Below are positions 1-11,200 of a DNA stretch of 64,000 bases, one piece after another. Numbering within the stretch: position 1 is the stretch's first letter; every line of letters begins with the position of its first letter. Source of the stretch: Buxus sempervirens (taxonomy: Eukaryota > Streptophyta > Magnoliopsida > Buxales > Buxaceae); the NCBI GenBank assembly GCA_947561395.2, contig OX387185.1, positions 23,627,866 to 23,691,865 on the forward strand, read 5' to 3'. The translations under genes were made by a program, and so were the position numbers. The notes beneath the pieces were generated by a model. It did no database searches. It was given only the letters and a program-made list of their open reading frames with translations, and was not told where the DNA came from.

Positions 1-1575
1 GAAATCAAAAATTACAAAAGGGGCCATTTTGCCCGATGAGATCTTCATTTCTGCTCATTCTTCTTCATGTCTCGCCACTTCTTTTTTCTGCAGAGCGCCT
101 TCTGGTTGGCTTTCCTCTTCTGATGAGGTAAAGGCCTCCTAGCTTGGAGTGACTACCACTGGGGATCAGCCGAGAACCTCCACCTCATTGCTTTTTCTCA
201 GTCAAGCCTTGTTTTTGGCATGTGCAAGGGTTCCATTGGGAAGGATGCTCTGCTAGGGATGGGTGGCACCTCTTATGCCGTCATTTCTCACTTCTGCTTG
301 GGTGCGAGCTCATCCTGCTTGTCTGAGCTCTCGTTGAACATGAGGAAATTCCACCAAGGATTGGTGTAAGCTTGTTTTGTCTTCTTTCTGCTCTCTTTCA
401 CAAAGCTGACCTCTTCAGACTGGGCGAGGCTTGGGAAGATTATCAAATATCGCTTTCTTATGGCTAGGAAGGACTCCACTGGGGATTTAGAGGGCATCGC
501 ACTTCGTTTGTTGAAGGAACCCCACTGGGGATTTGGGAGAGGATGTCTGTTATCTCGCCTTTGCTGTACTTGTGAAGGTGGGAAAGGAACAGAATGTTAG
601 TCGTGGACTAGCTGGGGAATGCAAAACATTATTTTTATTCTCTTCTTGTTTTGGGCCTTTTGCCCACGACAGCTAGAAGCAGCTTCTGCCAAGGTTGAGA
701 GATCATCAAGTTTGGTTAGTAGCACAAATGTGGAGCTCAAAAATAGTTAAGCAGAACAATTATAGAGAAAACAGGTGTGTCAGTGTGTGCCTGTGTTTGC
801 AATATCAAAAGTAATTTCCAAGGTCAGACGGGACTTGGAGTGCTTGGTATTTTCAGTAGCATTATCATCACAGGCCACTGTGAAGTGTTCTTGCTTGGGC
901 ACAACCTATCGGTCTGGAACCCTCAGATCTGTTCATTTTTCTCAGCTTACTGTTTGCCACTGTCACTGCTCTTTCTGTACCTTGTTCTGCTTAATCCAGA
1001 TGTGACCAGTTTTTTTTGTGACTGACCACACAACGCCCTTTTTTCGGGTTTTCGCTATGTCCAGCTTTTTTGGGAAATTCTGAATTCTGTCATCGCTGAT
1101 GAATGCAGACTTAACTGTTTGCCCTGATCATTCCTTTTGGGATCCGAGAGGTCTTAGGGATAGGACGAAACGTAGGCTTGGTCTTGGTTACGAAAGAAAG
1201 GATAAATGTCTCAAAAAAGCTTAGTTATCTAGGTTCGCAAAGTGTGCTACTTTTATTTTTGGTGTGACTTACATCCTGGCTTATTTTTATCTCTATTTTT
1301 TGTTGGGTAAACATTTCCCCATTTTCTCTGTTTCTTTATTTTTCTTTCTTTTTCTATTGCATTTTCTTTTCTTTTTGAGGTTTTTCTGGGCAATAATGCC
1401 CTGTTTCTTTTTTTGCTTTGCCAGGAATGCCCTATTTGATGTGTAGAATACTTGCAATAGGTTGAAAGAATTTTAAGGCTTAACATTATCTAACTAGGGG
1501 AGAATTTAAGGTGCTTGAAAGGATTCATGGTCTAAAGGAGAGTCAAGGATGGCCTTTCTTCATTTCCCAATCAGA
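1..1575 (-). other. 3' untranslated region of element B
   Basis: No coding remnant is visible between the integrase end and the left edge. The stretch resembles the 3' untranslated region of element A: bases 1-40 match around 37803-37840, and the segment near 1140-1200 (with GGACGAAACGT) matches 38555-38620. In A the corresponding point lies about 550 bases from the 3' LTR, which gives the predicted position of B's missing LTR to the left of the window. The short reading frames here look like chance frames in a T-rich stretch. Confidence 0.65.
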
Positions 1576-1581
1576 ATGATC

Positions 1582-2871
1582 CTAGGCATAGTACAGCTTG
1601 ACTGCATGTACATTTATCGGCTCAGGAAAAATTGCCCCGTCCATCTCCTGTAGGATAAGTTCTCCTCTGGACAGAACCTTGTGGACTACAAATGGCCCTT
1701 CGTAGTTTGGCTTGAATTTCCCTCTGCTGTCCTCTTGATGGGGAAAGATTCTTGTTATAGGCTCGCCCCACTCTCTGTTGGTAGAGTTGGCTATGACACA
1801 AAGCCTTGATTCTTTTCTCATCCAACAATTGTAATTGGTTAAATCTGGATTCTTCCCATTCCACATCACTGATCTCAGCTTCCTTGAGAATTCTGAGTGA
1901 CGGAATCTGTACTTCCACGGGGAGGATTGCTTCCATTCCGTATACCAGGGAGAAAGGGGTTGCCCTGGTCAATGTTCTGATTGATGTCCGGTAGGCGTGC
2001 AGTGCATAAGGCAACTTCTTGTGCCAGTCTCTATAGGTGACCACCATTTTCTCGAGTATCTTCTTCAGATTTTTGTTGGTGGCTTCTACTGCTCCATTCA
2101 TCTTGGGTCGGTACGCTGTAGAGTTCAGATGTCTGATCTTCAGATCTTTACACATATTTTCCATGTCCTTATTATTTAGATTCTTTGCATTGTCCGTGAT
2201 GATTGCTTCCGGCATGCCATAACGACAAACTATATTGTTTCTGATGAACTTGAGCGCATGAGATTTCTTCACATCTACGAAGGACATGGCCTCCACCCAT
2301 TTGGTAAAATAATCAATCGTAACCAAATGAATCGATGCCCATTTGAAGCCTATGGATGTACCTGGCCTATCATGTCAATCCCCCAGATGGCGAATGGCCA
2401 AAGTGAGGCCATGGAATACAGTGTATTTGGTGGTGCATGGATGTTGTTTGCATAAATCTGGCATAACTAGCATTTCCTGACATGGGTGTAGCAGTCCGCT
2501 TCCATGGTCGTCCAGTAATAGCCCATCCTTAAAATCTTCCTCGCTAGCATATGCCCATTCATGAGTGCGCAGCACAATCCTCCATGGACTTCCTCAATCA
2601 GCTTCTTCGCCTCATCTTCTCTGACACATAGCAGTAGAGAGTCATTGTATGGCTTCTTGTATAGTCTACCTCCACTGTGGAAGTACTGCCCTACCAACCT
2701 TTGAATAGTCCGCTTCTCTAAAGCTGAAGCACCCTCTGGCAGGATCCTGTCTTTTAGATATCTCAATGTCTGCGTACCATGGTTCCTCTTTGGGTGCGCT
2801 TTTCTCAATACTGAAGCAGTAGACAGGGTAGCGCCGAATTTATATCTCCAATGGTTGCACCCAGGTGTCAT
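1582..2871 (-). pseudogene. Integrase region of element B (Tat-type)
   Basis: Integrase inserts the DNA copy into the genome. Three parts are visible in order on the minus strand. About 2467-2871 holds the zinc-binding HHCC-type segment (GHMLARKILRMGYYW, ending HVRKC). About 1900-2326 holds the catalytic core, with the DDE residues recognisable in TIDYFTKW, ITDNAKN and GAVEATNK. About 1582-1750 holds the C-terminal part (GKFKPNYEGPF, PEPINVHAVKLYYA) typical of Tat integrases; no chromodomain is seen. The region lies directly downstream of the archaeal-type RNase H, as expected. It is a fossil with a few breaks. Confidence 0.85.
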
Positions 2872-2993
2872 TAGTGATGGTGGCCATTGATGCTAGTGTT
2901 GCTAGCGCATCCGCAAATTGATTCCTATCTCGGGGCATGTAATCAAATGTCACGCTTTCGAATTGTTCTTCTAATTCTTTGACTAGTTCTTGT
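2840..2993 (-). pseudogene. Archaeal-type RNase H of element B, C-terminal piece
   Basis: The minus strand encodes ELEEQFESVTFDYMPRD followed by NQFADALATLASM, the end of the second (archaeal-type) RNase H that Tat-lineage elements carry between reverse transcriptase and integrase. The piece stops where solo LTR L1-a begins. The other part of the domain is at 17068-17412. The second RNase H is diagnostic for Tat/Ogre elements and helps to assign B. Confidence 0.75.
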
Positions 2994-4029
2994 TGTGCGC
3001 ACCTGATTTCGGTCGCACGACGAGGCGCATGCAAAATGATGCGTGCCTCGGGATTGTTTGGAGTCGCCACTGCCTGATGGGGTGCAGGCAGACACCTGGG
3101 TGCCTAAGTTTTTCTATTATGGCTTGGTCTGCGGCTTGAGATTCTAAGTAAGGTCTCGGTTGTGGTCGGGGGAAGTCCGTAGACACCCCAGTCCACCCCG
3201 TCAAGTGACGGGTCCCATGGTTTCCCTAGTTTGAGTCAACTCGGTCTCTCACCCACCCGATTCCTAACCCAGCATTCAATTCAGTTAAGTCTGGCGGGAC
3301 CGCCAAAGCGGTGTGGGTCCCTTTACTTGATTTTATCTTTTCTTTATTTAGGGTGATCTGAGTTTGATTAGGTAGGCCCCGTTGGAAGGCCTACGGATCC
3401 CTTGGTGGGCCTCAGTCTAAACCTAAGAGGCCCTTTGGGTTTTGGCTCAATGAATTGATTTTATTTGAATTTCAAGTTTGATTAAATTTGATTTATATGC
3501 AAAAGTGGCTCGGGATTGCTTTGTGGGCCCCTGAGCAGGCCACACAGTTGGTTGCCAAGTGATTTTGATTATCTTTATTAACTGTGCCAAAATGGGTCAG
3601 GCCTTGGGCTTGGGGCCCCTTTACCTGGGCTTGGGCTTGAAAGCCCAAGACTTCTTGAGTTAGGGTTTGAAAACCCTAAGTTGTTTTGGTTTAGTGGGCT
3701 TTAGCGGGCCCGATCGTTCCTACCCGCAGTCTCGGCCAAACCACAACTTAACTAAGCATGCATACACTAAGATTGGGCTTTGGTGGGCCTCCAATGGGTT
3801 TGGCCTACTCGATTCTTTTAATTATTTTTTAGGCACAATCAAATGGTTCGGGTTGGGTGGGCCCCGTTGGAAGGCCCACTAGAAATCAAATTGAACCAAG
3901 TCGGTCCATGGCCCATCTTGGGTCTTCGGTTAACCCGGAAACCCTTCTGGTTCATCCGGTTTGATCAAATAAAGCAAAAAATAGCATAAGATCATAAAAT
4001 GGCAAAATCGGCAATCTGGCAGTGTAGCC

Positions 4030-4140
4030 GGCCTGAGATGCCGGTTACACATGAGGACCAATGTATCCGGCATCTCTAGCCGGCTATGAACAGGGCCTTG
4101 TTGATCCGACCGAGTTGTCGGATCAACACACAGGATTGGT
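4030..4140 (-). repeat. Leader palindromes of L1-a
   Basis: Three adjacent inverted repeats: arms GTAGCCGG / CCGGTTAC, TATCCGGC / GCCGGCTA, and a perfect 10-bp pair with arm TTGATCCGAC around a six-base loop. All contain the core TCCGRC or CCGGC also used in the array upstream of this LTR's TATA box. They lie about 1.0-1.1 kb downstream of the TATA box, in what would be the transcribed leader. Confidence 0.7.
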
Positions 4141-5168
4141 TTTTTGGGATTTACAAAGGGGATTAAGCTTCTAGGTTTCTTGGGGTGCTCTGGGATTGTG
4201 GTAGGGACCTGAGTGTCCATGTTTGGGTCTTCGACTTTCACATATTAATGAACTAACCATGCAAATGTAACTCAAGTAACACAACCTAGCATGCATGTAA
4301 GCCATGACCAACACATGCTTTCTTTACAGATTTTTGCACATGGACAAAGTGTGTGACTGGGTGAGCATGCTTAGTGTGCATGTGTGTGTCAAGAGAGAGA
4401 GAGAGCACGCCTGCTATTTACAAGGGGCTAGAGGGTACTAACGTGAGGACGACAATGAACCCTCATCACCCATGAACATGCATGCATAGTCTAACCTAAA
4501 GATGCCACCAACCACTAACATTACCTTCATGCTCTAACAACGCACCAGGTCATTTAATAAAATGCTTTAAAGAAGGGAAAGAGGGGGCTTACATGGGGGT
4601 ACAAAAGAGTCAAGATTAAAGGGAACAAGCTCCCCAGTCAAATAAGATAAATCAATGATCAAGTGATGCTTTAGAGACCATGGAAACAACCATGGAGGGG
4701 GAACTCTCCCTCCCTTGGAGTTGTATGAATGGCTCCCCCTCCAAAGTGAAAAGGGAAATCGTGAAAAAGAGATGGTAGCATGCTAGGAAAGGGAAGGACT
4801 ACATGCTGAAAATGGAAATCATCACAACATGCTTGGAATATGCCAAACCCAAGTTATATTGTGTAGAAACTCACGGGGAACATTATCTTGTGCTTTACAA
4901 ACCCCGGTATGCTGTAGTTGAGGCTCCTTGAAGCAAAAAGAATGGCTAGAGCACCTTCCTTCAGCAGCAGCAGCAATAACCTTCCCTCCCTTCAAGGTTC
5001 AAGTGAAGAAGAAGGAGATGGAGAAGAGTAGGGAGGTGTTGAGGTGGTGTCTTGGATGATATGGGGGCAAGGAGAGGTGGAGGAGAGGGGATTTGGACCA
5101 GTGGGGGTGGAGAAGAAAGGGGGAAAACAGAAAAGCCAACCCAACCCCAGAAATGGGGCTGCTGTTGC

Positions 5169-5296
5169 CTTTTTATAGAAACATTTTTGTATCCGACATT
5201 TAATGTCGGATACACTACACTTCCTTTGTATCCGGCATATTATGTCGGATACACTGCACTTCCTTTGTATCTGGCATATTATGTCGGATACAAGAC
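5169..5296 (-). promoter_or_regulatory. L1-a promoter: TATA box and upstream palindrome array
   Basis: The minus strand has CTATAAAAAG at 5169-5178. Immediately upstream (higher coordinates) are three tandem palindromes spaced about 43 bp. The first has perfect 11-bp arms (GTATCCGACAT) around TTA; the next two have arms of the form TATCCGGCAT. Element C cuts the array at 5296, and two more copies of the word follow on its far side at 16414-16487. Confidence 0.75.
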
Positions 5297-7113
5297 TGTA
5301 GACACCCCAAATTGCACTAAAATGAGAAAATAATTGAAAATATTAATTGGGATTTGAAACAGGCCAAAAATGCATGAAAATCAATAATTCAAGCCTTGAC
5401 CGTATTGTATCTACGGGCTAAGCGCGCTCGAATTTTATATACGGGCACGCAGCGCCCGTAATACATATACAGACACCTTTGGACCGTAAATCATTTACGG
5501 GCACATTAGACTCGTGCGAGTTTTATCCTTCTCTCGATTTCAGAGCCTTATCTTTAGTCCAATATCCCTTTAAATGAGCGAATTATATATTTTATTCGTG
5601 CGAAATATCTTTGTGGATAAAGGATGGGCATGATCTTGTGTTTAACTCAAACTGAAACTCTATCTTGCCAAACCTTGGACCAACCATACCCCTATGTTTG
5701 CCTATAAATAGAGGGCCTTTCCTCAAGCAAAAGGCCACGAAATTTTGAAGTCCAAGGAGCTCCAAGAGAAGAAGAGGAACCCCTGCTGCCTTGCTTGCTC
5801 AATCCAGGTAAGTCCCTTTTCCCTTTTATTTTCTGTCTTCAATTCTAGATGTAAAAGGATCATCTCTATTGCTGTAGAATAAGGCCATCTTTTGTATCTA
5901 GTATTCCTAAACTTGTCTCCAAGTACCTCAAGAGTCTCTCTAGCCGTAAAACGTGAAGAGAGAGCTAGGGGAAAAGAGAACAGGTGAATCCCTAGAATAG
6001 AACCCCATATATGTTTTTCTCCTTTTTTCTAGAATAAAGCCTCTGATTGTGTTTGTATCACCAAACCTATCTCCAAGTACCTCAAGAATCCTCTCTAGCC
6101 GTAAAACGTGAAGAGAGAGCTAGGGGAAAAGAGAACAGGTGGATCCGTAGGGTAGACCCCCATGTGTTCAAATCTGTGAGATGTGGCTGCTTTAAATATC
6201 TTGATCATGTTTTAATGCTTTTTATGATAAATCTGAATGAATAACATGAATCCATGATGTTTATAGCATGAGATCCCCACTTTTTTTTTATAAAATTTGG
6301 ATTTTCCACATATTTGCACCTACAGCACTGTTTTCGTGATTTTTGTGGTTTCAAGCTAAGATCTTGGATTTATCATGATCAATATGGTAGATCTGAATCC
6401 AAAAGCCTGAAAATAAATTCTAGGGTTTCATGAGATGATTTTTGAATCGTTTTTCATTATTGAGAGAAGACCCTACGGTCTAAGTTCTCCCCTTTTGGTG
6501 TTTTTCATTAACGTGGGTATTTTTGGTTTTAATTTCTTGATTTAATGTGAAATTTGGGCTATATCTATGTCCTGGAATGTTCAAGTTCAATTTTGAAATA
6601 TTTTATAAAAATCATGTTTTTCTAGATTTCTAGAATTTAGCTTGAAGCCAGATTTTTGGATTTTTCACTTTAAATTGATTTTATTGGATTTTATCTCAAT
6701 TTTATTTTTGATCATGAAACCCTAGGAATGGTATGATCATATTTGAAAGTTCTGGATCAATCAGACTATTCGTATGAAAAAACCATATATTTTTGTCTTT
6801 TTTGTGATTTTTCATGATTTTTATAGCAAGCCTTTTTTCCTTTATTTTAACATGAACAAAACCTGGCAACCACCTTGTGTGGATGAATAGGGGTGCCTAA
6901 CACCTTCCCCTGTTCATAACCTAATCCCCTTACCCATCTCTGATTGTTTTTTTAGGAGGGTTATTTTTACCCTAAAAATTGCCTTTTGTGCTTATTTAAT
7001 ATTTTGCTGTCCATTCACACCTAAATTGAATGGTGGCGACTCTTTGTTTAATTTAATCCCGCGTGATGATTGAGGAAGTCATTGGATTTTCTGATTTTTT
7101 CCCATGTCTCACA
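5297..7113 (+). repeat. 5' LTR of element C
   Basis: 1.8-kb LTR from TGTAGACACC to TCTCACA, nearly identical to 14530-16343. It has a TATA box TATAAATA at 5703-5710. Two near-repeats of the segment TCTCTAGCCGTAAAACGTGA occur downstream of it (about 5935 and 6093). A copy of the first bases of the primer site, GGTGGCGACTC, lies near the end at 7032-7042. Confidence 0.92.
5400..5710 (+). promoter_or_regulatory. Element C promoter: TATA box and upstream palindromic words
   Basis: TATAAATA lies at 5703-5710. Upstream at 5400-5530 are inverted repeats built on ACGGGC: arm TACGGGC with loop ACGCAGC (about 5440-5461), and arm CCGTAAAT around a single base (about 5485-5502), plus weaker copies. The same word returns in the leader at 8335-8470. 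The same arrangement recurs in the 3' LTR with its TATA box at 14936-14943. Confidence 0.7.
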
Positions 7114-7115
7114 AC

Positions 7116-7133
7116 TGGCGACTCTGCTGGGGA
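7116..7133 (+). promoter_or_regulatory. Primer-binding site of element C
   Basis: TGGCGACTCTGCTGGGGA starts three bases after the LTR end. This is the form of primer site found in Tat/Ogre elements and pairs with the 3' end of a tRNA; which tRNA was not checked. Element A has the same site with one base different. Confidence 0.88.
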
Positions 7134-8334
7134 GTTGAGGATTTGAGCCTTTTGGTGTTTGTTCATGTTTTTGATTTTTTTTGATTTGCTTGCTATTTTG
7201 TGTTCTTAAGCATGTTGAGTATGTTTTAAATCTGAATGATTGCTTAAGAATTCATGGGGATAGAAACATGCTTAATTTTGATTTATAAGATTGTTTCTAC
7301 AAACATGCGTAGGGGAGGTTAGTTTTGCTGAACCATGTTTATTTCTTGCTATATTTTTATGATAGCATGTTTTAATTTTCAGCATGATCTCCATGATGAT
7401 TTTTTGGTGTATAACATGATCATATGTTTGCATGCTTAGATGATTTTTTATGAGCATGTTTTAGGTGCTATAGGGACTGCTTTGTGTATTTGTTTACTTT
7501 AAATATGCTTTCATATTATGCCTTGGTTTGTTTATACATGGCTACGAAAAGAGTGGCAAGGGTTTGGGACGTTGTGAATGCACCCTATTTTTACAATGCA
7601 CTGTGCACATTTATTTTTTTTACACAGCCTACCCTTAACCTATAGGAAGTTGAACCCGAATGTGTGTAGCTTGGCGCAACGAGGTCGATACTTCGGAAAG
7701 CGAAAGTGAAAACATTCACCTTAGAACTTTGAGCTAATGATGTGATGATAACGTGGATCTGGGATTCTGGTCATCACTAGACTTGAGTGCTAAGTTGCCA
7801 TTAAGCCAAAACCCAAAACCCCTACGCTTGAAGGTGGAGTTACACATTTTTGGCTAAAGTACACAATTACGTGGGGATATGGGTTTGTACGATTGTGGGA
7901 AGGCCGTGTGCATGGCTTACAAACCAGGGCATAATGCGGATGCCATATTGAAGGTAAACAAGGTAACAAGGTAATCCTATTTTTCTACATTGTATTCATG
8001 TCATAGGGGTGTCAGGGTGCCCATTGGTTTAGGCACAAAATTGGTCCCAAATATGCATGTTCTTAAGCATGGTGTAGCCCATTGGAAGAGTCTCTAACTC
8101 TGTTTAGAATCAATCCTACCCAATGTTTGTACAAGAGGCAACAAAAGGGTACCAAAGTATGAGTATGGTGTCAATTTGGAGGGTACGTGTGCCCTCCTAA
8201 GCATGCGTTTTGCAAATAGGTCAAGGTCCACTTTGGGACAGTTTACAAGCTCTGCAATGGGTGAACCGTATGTTTGGATGAATAATTAAAGTGATCAAAC
8301 CATGTAAAAACTTGAAAAATATAACAAAGTTCCG
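7134..8334 (+). other. 5' leader of element C, first part
   Basis: AT-rich transcribed leader between the primer site and the hairpin arrays. I see no coding region. Repeated AAGCATG- and TGATTTTT-type words are present but no long repeat. Confidence 0.6.
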
Positions 8335-8470
8335 TAAAACCGCATTTAGTACACGGGCTGGGCTTGCCCGTATTAGTTATACGGGCTAGGCTCGCCCGTG
8401 ATTTCCATACGGTCACAGCTTGCTCGTACTTTGAATACGTGCAGGGCTGGACCGTACTGTGTATGCAGTT
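8335..8470 (+). repeat. Leader hairpin array of element C (ACGGGC word)
   Basis: Four inverted repeats in tandem. Two are perfect, with arms ACGGGC / GCCCGT around seven-base loops TGGGCTT and TAGGCTC. The next two are degenerate (ACGGTC with GCTCGT; TACG with CGTA) and keep the same spacing. The word matches the array upstream of the TATA box in the same element, about 2.7 kb away. Confidence 0.75.
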
Positions 8471-8637
8471 TTTGCGGGGTATTCAACTTTAATCAATTTT
8501 TCCCACTAAAATCTTCCTTTAACCTTTAAATAATGATAAAGGGAAATGAGTTTGAATAAAATGCTTCAAAAAAAAAAAACAACAACAACAAAAAAAAAAA
8601 ACAAAATAATTGAATAAAAAAAATGTGAGAGAAAGGC

Positions 8638-9340
8638 TCCTTGGGCTTCTGAAAGCCTTTGAATTTCAGACTTTTTCAAAACTCCTTGGGCCTCTGAAAG
8701 CCTTTGAATTTCAGACTTTTTTTTTCAGAAAACTCCTTCAGCCTCTGAAAGCCTTTGAATTTCAGACTTTTCCCCAAAACTCCTTGGGCCTCTGAAAGCC
8801 TTTGAATTTCAGACTTTTTCTCAAAAACTCCTTGGGCCTCTGAAAGCCTCTGAATTTCAGACTTTTTCTTAAAAAATCTCCGGGCCTATGAAAGCCTTTG
8901 AATTTCAGACTTTTTCTCAAAAATGTCCCTAGGCCTTTGAAAGCCTTTGAATTTCAGATCTTTGGGCCTCTGAAAGCCTTTGAATTTCAGATCTTTTTCC
9001 TTGGGCCGTCTAAAAGCCTCTGAATTTTAGACAATCATTTCTTTTAGGCCGTCTAAAAGCCTCTGAATTTTAGACAAATCATTTCTTTGGGCCGTCTAAA
9101 AGCCTCTGAATTTTAGACAATCATTTCTTTGGGCCATCTAAAAGCCTCTGAATTTTAGACAAATCATTTTTTTGGGCCGTCTAAAAGCCTCTGAATTTTA
9201 GACATTTCTCATTCTTTGCGGGACCTGTTGGAAGCCTTAGAATATTCCAACAACTCTTTGGTTGTTCTTTTTCATACCAATCATTTCATACATTCTGGGA
9301 TATGTTGAAAGCCCTAGAATATTCCAACAACTCAAAAAAA
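8638..9340 (+). repeat. Pre-gag tandem hairpin array of element C
   Basis: Tandem units of about 42-60 bp. The first block (to about 9000) repeats a hairpin with arm TCTGAAA and loop GCCTTTGAA. The second block (about 9005-9205) has arm GTCTAAAA and loop GCCTCTGAA. The third (9225-9335) has arm TGTTGGAA and loop GCCTTAGAATA. The loop is nearly constant while both arms change together. The array ends in poly-A and purine-rich sequence just before gag. Tat-lineage elements are known to carry tandem repeats next to gag and in their untranslated regions. Confidence 0.85.
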
Positions 9341-9535
9341 AAAAAAAAAAAAAGAAAAAAAGAAGAAGAAGCAAATAAAGAGAAAAAAATCCAAACTCTG
9401 TTCACCTAACCTGCATATAGGCCTTCATAGGTATGTGAATGAGAATAAATTGGTATTGATATTTCTTTTTTTATTTTTCCAGGTATCAAGATATTTGCGT
9501 CCATAGCTCCTGTGACCAGATCAAAAGCTCGCACC

Positions 9536-11200
9536 ATGAATCCCACTGAGAATGAAGCCGATGGTCCTAGTCAAGACATTGCCCTGCTGCAAGAGCAAGT
9601 GGCAGGACTAGCCCGAATGCTAGAGAACATACTATCAGTGCAAGCCCAACAAGTTCAAGCCCAGAACCAAGCATCCACTTCCAACCAAGCACCTCCACCT
9701 CCAATCAATATCCCACCTCCGGTTCAACCTATTCCTAAACCCATTTCTGAACCTACCCCTGAACCTATACTGATCAGGGAGGAGAAGGTTGAGTCTGAGA
9801 AAGAGAATGAAAAAGAAAAGATGAGGGATGAAATAGAAAGAAAATTCATGCACAGGCTGAAGATGATCCAGGAGGAAATGAGGGAAGTGAAAGGGATACG
9901 TAACTTTGGGGGCACCAATTTTGAAGATCTGTGCCTATACCCCGATGTATGTCTACCGGCCAAGTTTAAATGCCCAGATTTTGATAAATATGATGGCACT
10001 GGCTGCCCCATGAGCCACTTGAAGTTGTACTGCGGGGCCCTATGCCAGTTTGGCCGGGATGACGGCATACTAATTCAACTCTTCCAGAGGAGTTTAACTG
10101 GAGCTGCTTTGAGGTGGTTTGCCACTTTGGATCATGGGAAAATAAGAAGGTGGAAGGATTTAGCAGATTCCTTTTTGGCACAATACAGGTTCAACTCTGT
10201 GATTATACCAGATAGGTATGACATGATGAGGATGACAAAGAGAAATGATGAGACCAGAAGGCAATATGCCAAAAGATGGAGGGAAGCTGCCTCTCAGGTC
10301 AGGCCACCTATGCTGGAGCCAGAAATGATTTCAACTTTCATCATGACATTGGGGCAACCATTTTACAGTCACTTGGTGGGTCAAACTACCACCAACTTTG
10401 CTACCCTAGTGCAAGTGGCAGACAGAATTGAAGATGGGATCAAGTCTGGGAAAATAGCTGATTACTCTGCAGTGTTGAACCAGGAAGCTTCCACCACTTT
10501 CTCTACACTGAAAAAGGAGAATGGTAATGAAAGAATAAAGAATGAAGAAAGGAGAGAAGCAGAAGTAAATATGGTACAACTTCCCAGGGAACCCTTTCAA
10601 ATCAATGTCCATCCACCTTCTGTCAAGCCAACCCATCAAGTTCATTTGCCGCCTATCCAAATTAATGTCCCTTCTGCACAGCCTGTGAAGGAGGAAACAG
10701 AAGTAAGGAAGAGAAGGGAATTTTCTAAACTGCCTATGAGACCATCTGAGCTTTTGCCTACTTTAATTCAAAAGGGTTATGTCACTTTGAGGTTGCCAAA
10801 TCCTCATTCAAGCAAGGGGAAGAATTATGATTCATCTGCAATCTGTGATTATCATATGGGCACTCCAGGGCATACCACAGATCGTTGCGTGGCCCTAAAG
10901 CATGCAATCAAGGATTTGTTGGATAATAACTCCTTAACATTCAATTCAGTCACTCCCATCCCACCTACCGATAACAGTGGGGCAGGCAGCTCAAATGTAA
11001 TAGGGGCAATTTTCTCTGGAGAAAGAAGATTTGACCCTTCTCAGCGTATCACTCCTATTGGTCCAACAGTCAGGGTTTATCTTGAAAGAAATGCTCCTGG
11101 TTATGAGCAGGAAGGCTTGCCTTACTCAGCAAGAGAAAGAAATTATCTGAAAAAGGGAGAGAAGTCAACTTTTGCCTTTGAGAATAGGGGCAGTTTTTGA
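9536..11200 (+). CDS. gag: Gag polyprotein of element C
   Basis: Uninterrupted frame of 555 residues from ATG 9536 to TGA. The frame is open upstream of this ATG and follows a pyrimidine tract ending TTTTTCCAG at about 9474-9482, so a spliced start is possible. Residues 10-45 form a likely coiled coil, 55-95 are Pro- and Gln-rich, and 90-130 are a charged helix. The retrotransposon Gag core follows (YDGTGCPMSHL, LTGAALRWFATL, RRQYAKRWREAASQVRPPML, LGQPFY). Near residue 440 is a degenerate zinc-knuckle-like motif, CDYHMGTPGHTTDRC. Gag forms the particle around the element RNA. It is the only protein of this element and appears intact, consistent with recent movement as a non-autonomous partner. 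Confidence 0.92.
   Translation: MNPTENEADGPSQDIALLQEQVAGLARMLENILSVQAQQVQAQNQASTSNQAPPPPINIPPPVQPIPKPISEPTPEPILIREEKVESEKENEKEKMRDEIERKFMHRLKMIQEEMREVKGIRNFGGTNFEDLCLYPDVCLPAKFKCPDFDKYDGTGCPMSHLKLYCGALCQFGRDDGILIQLFQRSLTGAALRWFATLDHGKIRRWKDLADSFLAQYRFNSVIIPDRYDMMRMTKRNDETRRQYAKRWREAASQVRPPMLEPEMISTFIMTLGQPFYSHLVGQTTTNFATLVQVADRIEDGIKSGKIADYSAVLNQEASTTFSTLKKENGNERIKNEERREAEVNMVQLPREPFQINVHPPSVKPTHQVHLPPIQINVPSAQPVKEETEVRKRREFSKLPMRPSELLPTLIQKGYVTLRLPNPHSSKGKNYDSSAICDYHMGTPGHTTDRCVALKHAIKDLLDNNSLTFNSVTPIPPTDNSGAGSSNVIGAIFSGERRFDPSQRITPIGPTVRVYLERNAPGYEQEGLPYSARERNYLKKGEKSTFAFENRGSF

Noticed and set aside
6047-6244. 65-residue frame duplicated at 15280-15477
   Set aside because: Both lie at the same place in the two LTRs of element C; the duplication only reflects the LTR pair.
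7116-7133. tRNA gene fragment
   Set aside because: It matches only a tRNA 3' end in complement and sits right after an LTR, so it is a primer-binding site.
8610-8795. Reading frame with repeated KAFEFQTF
   Set aside because: It is the translation of the hairpin repeat; unit lengths are not multiples of three, so the frame is not kept.
8638-9340. CRISPR-like regular repeats with palindromes (also 18215-18640 and 26415-26800)
   Set aside because: The window is plant retroelement DNA; the repeats lie in leaders or LTRs next to gag, and the variable part is itself a hairpin rather than a spacer.
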